Part shown: positions 1 through 5,007 of the stretch, one piece after another
Position numbering within the stretch: the stretch's first letter is position 1
How the letters are laid out: each line of letters starts with the position of its first letter
Program-made: the position numbers and the translations under genes
The notes under the pieces: model-generated
Told to the model about the DNA's origin: nothing
The model's database searches: none
Seen by the model: the letters and a program-made list of their open reading frames with translations, nothing else
Assembly: GCA_030668165.1 (NCBI GenBank)
Contig: DAOUUM010000145.1
Coordinates: forward strand, 1-7,263
Direction: 5' to 3'
Length of the DNA stretch: 7,263 nucleotides
Source of the DNA: Candidatus Heimdallarchaeota archaeon
GTDB lineage: Archaea > Asgardarchaeota > Heimdallarchaeia > Heimdallarchaeales > Kariarchaeaceae

Positions 1-42
1 TCTGTAATGGGTATACCATAATTGCATAATTATAGTTTTACA

Positions 43-50
43 TTTTTATA
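43..50 (-). promoter_or_regulatory. Candidate TATA box for a gene leaving the left edge
   Basis: On the minus strand this reads TATAAAAA. Its centre lies about 27 nt upstream of an ATG at 19-17, which stays open to the window edge (M-V-Y-P-L-Q). A second ATG at 27-25, in another frame, is also open. The spacing fits a leaderless archaeal start, but only a handful of codons are visible, so no gene is claimed. TATA-like strings are frequent in AT-rich DNA. Confidence 0.2.
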
Positions 51-120
51 GTGATTTGAACCCCTAAATGCAATAGTTTTGAAAACAGCACTGATTTTCA
101 TTCATTGATTGTCAAATCAC
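51..120. repeat. 9-bp inverted repeat with a 52-nt spacer in the promoter region
   Basis: GTGATTTGA at 51-59 is the exact reverse complement of TCAAATCAC at 112-120. A smaller palindrome, GTTTT-G-AAAAC, lies at 76-86 near the middle of the spacer. The arms fall between the two candidate divergent TATA boxes (43-50 and 171-180), and the left arm directly abuts the left-facing box. They could be paired regulator sites for the two divergent genes. In AT-rich DNA a chance 9-bp match within 200 nt is also quite possible. Confidence 0.3.
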
Positions 121-170
121 ACATAAATTTGGGCAAAATAATTGCACAAGCCGAATTAATATTGTAAACC

Positions 171-180
171 TTTATTTTAA
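171..180 (+). promoter_or_regulatory. Candidate TATA box of the metalloprotease-like gene
   Basis: The string TTTATTTTAA is centred about 25 nt before the ATG at 201. An archaeal TATA box sits about 25-27 nt upstream of the transcription start, so the transcript would begin at or next to the ATG. There is no Shine-Dalgarno sequence before this ATG, which agrees with a leaderless mRNA. Confidence 0.45.
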
Positions 181-200
181 TCCAAAGCCTAGTTTTGATA

Positions 201-1688
201 ATGCAATTGAGATCTGTTGAGTTTTCAAATGGATTACTGGCAGTTATTGTTATCTCTTTGATGCTGGTCACATCGATTTCAATAGCAGTTTTATCAGGTG
301 ATGAAGACGCCCAATCATCCATTTCAGACCTCAATTCAGGATCGGTTGACTACACAGCAGGATTGACGGCAGATCTCAGCCTGCTGAGAAATATCTCTTA
401 CAAAGGAGAAATGATTCCAGTCATTCTTCATGTCGATGTTCTTGATGGTTATGCCTATGTGGATACCTTATCAGTTGCAATCAGAAGTGAAGTGTATGAC
501 AAGGAGGCTGTGCAAAATGTATTTGTGAATGAAACCCTGGCACCGGGATCATACGAACTAGCCCTTGAGTTATCCCCCTCATTCTATGACAAAAGTTTCC
601 TTGCCCTCAATTTTGGTAATTATCAATTTTTAAATTTCTCCATATCCTTTGAACAGAGAAGACAGACTCTGGTATTATCAGATATATTTGATTATACCAT
701 CGAGATCATACCATATGAGTCAGTTAATCAGGCAAATAAATTGAACTGGACAACTATTATCACAAGTAATGAAATATCTGTTAGTAATAATAATATCACC
801 CTGATATCTGATGGTACCGGAGACACAGTGATGATGACCGAGATAATCACAGCAGGATATACCAGTGTTGACTATCTCATAACCGGAGCTGTTAATTCAA
901 TAGTTGAGCTAAGTATCGGTGACGCAGTATCCAGCAGTAATAATGGAAGCATTCCGATTGGAGTGTTAACAGAAAACACAAATATCACTATAATGGCCAA
1001 TCTAACCAACTCTGAGACTGTTATCATCAGTTTAGGAATTAATACTAGAAAAAATGTCATATTTACCGTATCAGCAAATAACTACTGGACTGGTTTGAGC
1101 TCAGACAGCTTAATATTTCAAAATCCAGCTTATTATATCAACCAAGTGAGTAGAAGGTATGAAAGGACATTCAATATATCATTTATGGAAGTCGCTGAAT
1201 TCCATTTCAACAAAAGAAGTGGAACCAATCTATTTGATCTAATTGCTGATGCCAAATCACAAGCTGCCAAAAGTTTGGATCTATTCAATTCCACTTGGAC
1301 CGCAGATACTGGGCCAATGATCGAAAATGATGGAGCTGACATTATGTATATTTTTACCAATACAACCATGGATCATCTTGGAGTTGTCATAGGGAGCTAT
1401 GGTGGAGCCTACAATATGGCTGTCAACGCAAGAGGTTCAAAATTCCAGGGCGATTACAGGTTACCCTCAAGCTTTGCTGATAATCTGTTACAGCATGAAT
1501 CATCTCATATTTTTGGTGCTTATGATCGCTGGACATACAACGAGGATCCATCAGTAATGACTAAGTCCATGCCAGAAGATGTTTATTATGATATTGTCAC
1601 ATCACAATTCTGGTTGTTGAAAACAAATTGGCTGGAAGTGGATATTCAGATAATGATAAGAGAATCTACAGTTTTTTTACCAAATTGA
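201..1688 (+). CDS. Membrane-anchored extracytoplasmic metzincin-like zinc metalloprotease
   Basis: A 495-residue protein, probably anchored in or secreted across the membrane. Residues 11-31 form one hydrophobic segment with no lipobox Cys. A long beta-rich, Ser/Thr/Asn-rich region follows, with eleven N-x-S/T sequons in the protein, consistent with a glycosylated surface protein. Near the C-terminus is HESSHIFGAYD (H432, E433, H436, D442), matching the HExxHxxGxxD zinc-binding helix. M453 in PSVM, eleven residues after D442, could be the Met-turn. The segment just upstream (about 355-425) resembles the strand that precedes the catalytic helix in metzincins. An Asp third ligand is known in snapalysin-type enzymes; most metzincins use His. 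The two to four Cys often seen around archaemetzincin sites are absent. The ATG at 201 is preferred over the in-frame TTG at 195 because of the TATA spacing. The gene stands alone and converges on the next gene. Substrate and exact family are unknown. Confidence 0.72.
   Translation: MQLRSVEFSNGLLAVIVISLMLVTSISIAVLSGDEDAQSSISDLNSGSVDYTAGLTADLSLLRNISYKGEMIPVILHVDVLDGYAYVDTLSVAIRSEVYDKEAVQNVFVNETLAPGSYELALELSPSFYDKSFLALNFGNYQFLNFSISFEQRRQTLVLSDIFDYTIEIIPYESVNQANKLNWTTIITSNEISVSNNNITLISDGTGDTVMMTEIITAGYTSVDYLITGAVNSIVELSIGDAVSSSNNGSIPIGVLTENTNITIMANLTNSETVIISLGINTRKNVIFTVSANNYWTGLSSDSLIFQNPAYYINQVSRRYERTFNISFMEVAEFHFNKRSGTNLFDLIADAKSQAAKSLDLFNSTWTADTGPMIENDGADIMYIFTNTTMDHLGVVIGSYGGAYNMAVNARGSKFQGDYRLPSSFADNLLQHESSHIFGAYDRWTYNEDPSVMTKSMPEDVYYDIVTSQFWLLKTNWLEVDIQIMIRESTVFLPN
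1672..1678 (+). terminator. T7 tract inside the 3' end of the metalloprotease gene
   Basis: Seven T residues lie 8 nt before the stop codon, on the coding strand. Archaeal RNA polymerase can terminate at T-rich tracts without a hairpin. The convergent neighbour's stop codon begins only 14 nt beyond this gene, so termination must occur near here to avoid antisense read-through. A terminator inside coding sequence would give some non-stop mRNA, so this is tentative; the tract may simply encode Phe-Leu. Confidence 0.22.
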
Positions 1689-1702
1689 TATGTAAGTAAT
1701 TA

Positions 1703-2524
1703 TTAATTTGATTTATCTCTGGCAATTAGGACCTGATGTGGCTTATCCATATCAAAAGCTAGTACTGGATACTTAGTTTGAACAATCTTGGTTCTCACAT
1801 CAAATATTTTGTTAACTGCTTTTTCTGCAATTGGAAAACTTAATCGTCCGATAATAAATCTGATTACAGTCATAGGGCTTAATCTAAATACTACCTTTGC
1901 AAAAACCTTCCTATTTTCTCTAAGTGTTCTAATTTTTTCAATTCTGGATTCACTGAGTAGGCTGATATCAAAAATTAATAAATCAGCCATACAGTATTTG
2001 CCCTCGACAAGTTTGGCATATGTACGTCGATTGTCTGGAAATGCAGCTGACATTATGCCTTCCTCAACCATTGCAAAATATAAATCATATTTAAAATTCT
2101 GAGTATTTTCAACAAGGTCCAAAATACTTTGACTTGACATCATGGGGATATCTCCTGAAGCAAAAAGAATATGATGTGAGTTCTCACTGAACAAGGTCTT
2201 GTCAGTTTTTGATTGTTCAAGTATTATTTTTGCTGTTTCTTGAAGCCGTTCTGGTACCTTATCTCCCTTGGGCATGAAAAATTCAATTTTTGATCGATCT
2301 ATTGTATCTGGAAATTCAACCAATTCTTCTGGAAGTCCAACGATGTAATATTTCGATACTATCTTTGATTCTTCAAATGCCTCCATCATTCTAGCAATTA
2401 CGCTCTTACCATTGATATCAATCAATGCCTTGTAATCCAGGTTTTCGGCTATCTCCAATTCACCGTTATTATCTGGATCAGCACCTGCCATGAGGATACA
2501 GGGAATTCTAAGTTCAGAACTCAT
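1703..2524 (-). CDS. MobA-like nucleotidyltransferase (NTP transferase) family protein
   Basis: A 273-residue cytoplasmic protein of the GT-A-type NTP transferase fold, whose members transfer a nucleotide to a sugar phosphate, cofactor or similar acceptor. The N-terminus has ILMAGA (10-15) and, after an insertion, YKALIDINGKSVI (31-43), the nucleotide-binding loop and lysine region. SGDIP (123-127) supplies the likely metal-binding Asp125. A C-terminal FDMDKP (257-262) matches the second acidic metal-binding site. The middle part (AAFPDNRRTYAKL at 160-172, then a hydrophobic helix with RFIIGRLSF at 222-230) resembles a family of about 270 residues that I recall mainly from bacteria and that is annotated only as nucleotidyltransferase. 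The classical GxGxRxG loop of MobA is not intact, so molybdopterin guanylylation is not supported and the substrate is unknown. The gene lies 83 nt downstream of the acetyltransferase gene on the same strand. The ATG at 2524-2522 fits the domain boundary. Confidence 0.82.
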   Translation of the reverse strand: MSSELRIPCILMAGADPDNNGELEIAENLDYKALIDINGKSVIARMMEAFEESKIVSKYYIVGLPEELVEFPDTIDRSKIEFFMPKGDKVPERLQETAKIILEQSKTDKTLFSENSHHILFASGDIPMMSSQSILDLVENTQNFKYDLYFAMVEEGIMSAAFPDNRRTYAKLVEGKYCMADLLIFDISLLSESRIEKIRTLRENRKVFAKVVFRLSPMTVIRFIIGRLSFPIAEKAVNKIFDVRTKIVQTKYPVLAFDMDKPHQVLIARDKSN

Positions 2525-2541
2525 TATACCGGCGATATTAG

Positions 2542-2550
2542 ATATTAAAA
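2542..2550 (-). promoter_or_regulatory. Candidate TATA box of the nucleotidyltransferase gene
   Basis: The minus strand reads TTTTAATAT, centred about 22 nt upstream of the ATG at 2524. This would allow the gene its own, nearly leaderless transcript in addition to any read-through from the acetyltransferase gene. The match is weak and the surrounding 83-nt gap is AT-rich. Confidence 0.25.
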
Positions 2551-2607
2551 TAACCCTTTGTATACTGCTTCTTGATATTGAGAATTACTTGATATAAGTT
2601 AGTGTTA

Positions 2608-3453
2608 TCAGTTGCGCTTTGGTGCAATATTAGCCATATACACAAATCGTGAGTATCTCATGATTTCCTTGAAACCTAGTGCCTGCCATTGCCTGATCTC
2701 TCCCACGGAACAAAGGACACTACCCACTTTGTAGCCATCTTTACTGGCATCTTTCAGTGGAAAATACACAGCAGCACCTTCCAGACCATATCCCCTTTTG
2801 TAATATGGTTGAACTGAATTCTCATATATTGAAGCAATTCCCCCATCGAGGATAAGGGTCGAGGATGCCGCTGGTTCTCCAGATAGCCATGCAACATACT
2901 TGCGGTAATATTCTTTTTTCTCCTCCAATACAATACCCTCATATTTTGAGGCATAACTATCGGTATCTTTTCTCAGATTTAGCACAGAGCTTGACATTTC
3001 CAATACATATTTGAGTTTTAACTCATCAATACGCTCCACGTAAAGTGAATTTGGGGTGGAGAAGTTCTTCTCCATCTTTTCAAGATCTATTGCCATGGCA
3101 ACCATGTCAGGAATTTTTCTCAATTTCTTTGATCTCAAATTTGTATCCAATTTTTTATTATAGTTCTCTTGATTAACCCACCAGGTAAATGACATCTCCC
3201 CAAAATGATTAATTACCTCATCAATCACCGATTCTACCTTCTCATCTGTGATTTCATCCTGCAAAACATTATTTAGGGCAAAATTATTTATTCCACTGTT
3301 AACAAGGTAGGTTTCTTTGGTTCTCACCTGCTTATCTTCATTTTTTAAAAAATGACTGAAATATCCTCTCAGATTGCCATCCAATGCAACGGTAAGGAGA
3401 ATTGAAGTAGTATCTCTTAATTTTTTCAAAATTATATCACTTATTTGGTCCAA
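2608..3453 (-). CDS. GNAT-family N-acetyltransferase with N-terminal extension domain
   Basis: A 281-residue cytoplasmic enzyme expected to transfer an acetyl group from acetyl-CoA to an amine. The C-terminal half (about 187-272) is a typical GNAT domain: a beta strand with VAWLSGEPAASSTLIL (187-202), motif A with SVQPYYKRGYGLEGA (213-227) for the CoA pyrophosphate, a following strand (243-249), then WQALGFKEI (256-264). The N-terminal half holds a hallmark seen in two-part GNAT proteins of about 280 residues: NFALNNVL (57-64), then FTWWV (89-93) and PDMVAMAIDLEKM (115-127). The acceptor is unknown. The start is TTG at 3453; the frame is open back to a stop at 3519-3517 but contains no ATG, GTG or other TTG. 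An ATG at 3461-3459 is in another frame and stops after six codons. The conserved part begins well inside the protein, so the exact start is uncertain. The nucleotidyltransferase gene follows on the same strand and may be co-transcribed. Confidence 0.85.
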   Translation of the reverse strand: MDQISDIILKKLRDTTSILLTVALDGNLRGYFSHFLKNEDKQVRTKETYLVNSGINNFALNNVLQDEITDEKVESVIDEVINHFGEMSFTWWVNQENYNKKLDTNLRSKKLRKIPDMVAMAIDLEKMEKNFSTPNSLYVERIDELKLKYVLEMSSSVLNLRKDTDSYASKYEGIVLEEKKEYYRKYVAWLSGEPAASSTLILDGGIASIYENSVQPYYKRGYGLEGAAVYFPLKDASKDGYKVGSVLCSVGEIRQWQALGFKEIMRYSRFVYMANIAPKRN

Positions 3454-3474
3454 TAAAGCATTGGTTTTGTAACT

Positions 3475-3481
3475 AAAAAAA
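3475..3481 (-). promoter_or_regulatory. T-rich candidate promoter element of the acetyltransferase gene
   Basis: The minus strand has seven consecutive T residues, 22-28 nt upstream of the TTG at 3453, where a TATA box would lie for a leaderless transcript. The position fits the other genes here, but the string is only a poor TATA match. Confidence 0.15.
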
Positions 3482-3502
3482 GTATGGATGGTTTTATCAC
3501 TT

Positions 3503-3517
3503 AATTCAAATTGAATT
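3503..3517. repeat. 15-nt palindrome in the divergent promoter region
   Basis: AATTCAA-A-TTGAATT is a perfect 7-bp inverted repeat around one central base. It sits in the 147-nt gap between the divergently transcribed acetyltransferase and LEA2-like genes, about 50 nt before the first start and 84 nt before the second. Its size and symmetry suit a dimeric winged-helix regulator, but low-complexity AT-rich DNA can produce such a palindrome by chance. Confidence 0.3.
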
Positions 3518-3555
3518 TAAAATGCAGGTAAAAAGTGGAATTATTCATTCCTTTG

Positions 3556-3569
3556 TAATAAATATTTTT
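3556..3569 (+). promoter_or_regulatory. Candidate TATA box of the LEA2-like gene
   Basis: TAATAAATATTTTT is centred about 38 nt upstream of the ATG at 3601, predicting a 5' leader of roughly 12 nt. That leader would contain GAGG at 3594-3597, only 3 nt from the ATG, which is close for a Shine-Dalgarno site. A second AT-rich string, AAATTTTAA at about 3577-3585, would instead give a leaderless start. Sequence alone does not decide between them. Confidence 0.3.
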
Positions 3570-3600
3570 GAAGCAAATTTTAATTGATAATTAGAGGCAC

Positions 3601-4869
3601 ATGAAATTAACCAGGAAATTAATTTCAATCATTATCATCGCATTAATTATCTCTAGTGGTATTATAACCACTATAATCTATCAGAGTAATAAATCCATGG
3701 CAAAATCAGAATTGGAACAATTAGAATTAACCATGCGTGAATTTATTATCACAGGTGCTGGTGAGAATGAGCTTTATGTAGATGGTAAATTGGAATTTGA
3801 TAATGTCAGTGATTCAGGTGATTTGATCGGATTTACACTTTCAAATCTTAATCTCGAGTTATACTACGATGATAATTATCTGACTACTACCGATTTATCT
3901 TTGGAGAGTATAGATTCAGAGGAATTGGATAATTATATACTAGAATTCTCGTTAATCATTCCAATCAATGAAAACGAGGAAACTAAATTTGATGAATTCG
4001 TTAGTCTGATACTCTCAGTAAGAGATTTCAGTATCGAATTTGTTGGTGATCTGGAATACTCAGTGGCTGGTATAAAAGATAATATTATCTTCAATAATTC
4101 AATAATATTTCAACTTGAACAGGAACCTGTTTTGTTTAATGTTAATTACATCGATGTTAATTCAGTAGATGCTACCACTGCGGATGTGGAGTTTGGCATA
4201 TATAATCCATTTCCAGTAGATATAAAGCTTGATGGGACAGTTGAGCTGTATGCAGAGATATATAAATTTGGAACGATCATCATAGACACTCCAATTCTTA
4301 TCTCAAATGGATGGTCCAATCAAAGTCTGACAATGGCTATTGTATCTGAAGCATTTGTGGTATTGGATAACTTGCTTAATGAATTTAGTTCCAATTTTAC
4401 CACTCATCTTGACATGATACTTACAATAAGTGATACCACATTGAAACTAAACACAATCTTGGATTTCACCTCAGATTCACTAGGTCCAATATTCGATATA
4501 GGTATCGAGGAAATAAAAGAATTTGAGATAAATGATCAACTACGATACGTCAATGCAACTTTTGATGTTAGTATCGACTACAATCTACCATTCCAGCTCA
4601 ATTTATCCAGAATTACTATGAATGTGACGACAACACTAGATGCATACTTGGGCAATGTGACCTGGATCAGTGAGAGTTCCATTGTTCTATATCCTTTTGA
4701 AAAGGTCTTAATTGAGGATATCAATATTTTAATCACAAATCTCAATACTCAAGACCTCCTCAGTCTTGCCCTGTATAAGGCTGTGAAGATCCCTATAGGA
4801 ATTATTTACCTTGAATTTTTCTCAGTTACGATTCCGGTTGAATTTTCTATAGACAGAATCGAACTATAG
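3601..4869 (+). CDS. Signal-anchored protein with three LEA2/WHy-like beta units
   Basis: A 422-residue protein with a basic N-terminus (MKLTRK) and a hydrophobic segment at 7-27, giving an N-terminal membrane anchor or signal peptide with the rest outside the cytoplasm. The remainder is acidic, rich in Ile, Asn and Thr, lacks Cys, and is predicted to be beta-strand rich. It divides into three units of roughly 120-130 residues (about 45-175, 176-295, 296-422). Each starts with a short strand and ends in a beta hairpin. The middle unit (VNYIDVNSVDATTADVEF, then YNPFPVDIKL at 201-210) resembles the LEA14/WHy fold, where an N-P-x-P or N-P-N turn separates two strands. The flanking units are more divergent. 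LEA2 domains in other organisms are linked to water stress or occur in membrane-anchored proteins; no specific role can be assigned here. Eight N-x-S/T sequons fit an extracellular location. The gene is divergent from the acetyltransferase and is followed by a T-tract. Confidence 0.6.
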   Translation: MKLTRKLISIIIIALIISSGIITTIIYQSNKSMAKSELEQLELTMREFIITGAGENELYVDGKLEFDNVSDSGDLIGFTLSNLNLELYYDDNYLTTTDLSLESIDSEELDNYILEFSLIIPINENEETKFDEFVSLILSVRDFSIEFVGDLEYSVAGIKDNIIFNNSIIFQLEQEPVLFNVNYIDVNSVDATTADVEFGIYNPFPVDIKLDGTVELYAEIYKFGTIIIDTPILISNGWSNQSLTMAIVSEAFVVLDNLLNEFSSNFTTHLDMILTISDTTLKLNTILDFTSDSLGPIFDIGIEEIKEFEINDQLRYVNATFDVSIDYNLPFQLNLSRITMNVTTTLDAYLGNVTWISESSIVLYPFEKVLIEDINILITNLNTQDLLSLALYKAVKIPIGIIYLEFFSVTIPVEFSIDRIEL

Positions 4870-4906
4870 TTTAATAGCAAAATTGGGGTCATTAAACTGC
4901 CCATTG

Positions 4907-4913
4907 TTTTTTT
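4907..4913 (+). terminator. T7 tract downstream of the LEA2-like gene
   Basis: Seven consecutive T residues occur 38 nt after the stop codon, with no clear hairpin before them. This is the expected form of an archaeal intrinsic terminator. It separates the LEA2-like gene from the TPR gene, which has its own candidate TATA box just downstream. Confidence 0.42.
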
Positions 4914-4926
4914 CGTATTATAATTG

Positions 4927-4942
4927 TTTTAATATCATATAT
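4927..4942 (+). promoter_or_regulatory. Candidate TATA region of the TPR gene
   Basis: TTTTAATATCATATAT follows the T-tract. A transcription start 25-27 nt beyond its centre would fall near 4960-4965, just where the TPR reading frame opens after a stop codon. This suggests the gene has its own promoter and that translation may start upstream of the TTG at 5008. Confidence 0.33.
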
Positions 4943-4972
4943 CGTGTATACAATCAAAATAACTATCATTTA

Positions 4973-4976
4973 GGAG
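4973..4976 (+). promoter_or_regulatory. GGAG, possible ribosome binding site upstream of the TPR frame
   Basis: GGAG lies 4 nt before an in-frame ATT at 4981 and 31 nt before the TTG at 5008. No ATG occurs between 4870 and 5008. If this is a real ribosome binding site, translation would begin at the rare initiator ATT, adding nine residues that complete the first TPR helix. The spacing is short and an ATT start is unusual. Confidence 0.22.
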
Positions 4977-5007
4977 TTGTATTACAATACTATCACGAGC
5001 AAATCAA

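Noticed and set aside
1..27. Possible start of a minus-strand gene or end of a plus-strand gene at the left edge
   Set aside because: Only 6-9 codons are visible in any frame, too few to support a coding call; only the TATA-like box is listed, at low confidence.
51..66. Possible tRNA T-arm on the minus strand (GGGGTTCAAATC)
   Set aside because: The stem does not pair on the other side of the loop, and no anticodon arm, D-arm or acceptor stem can be built from the flanking sequence.
872..1369. Two minus-strand open frames opposite the metalloprotease gene
   Set aside because: Hydrophobic, low-information translations that mirror the coding sequence of the real gene, with no promoter or start signals.
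1788..2102. Plus-strand open frame of 104 codons
   Set aside because: It lies entirely opposite the well-supported nucleotidyltransferase gene and shows no recognisable protein features; it is a shadow frame.
1703..2524. Assignment as MobA (molybdenum cofactor guanylyltransferase)
   Set aside because: The classical GxGxRxG loop is not intact, the protein is longer than MobA, and no other cofactor genes are nearby.
1703..3453. Defence or toxin-antitoxin interpretation of the acetyltransferase-nucleotidyltransferase pair
   Set aside because: Both proteins are much longer than GNAT or nucleotidyltransferase toxins, have housekeeping-type domain layouts, are 83 nt apart, and have no small antitoxin-like partner.
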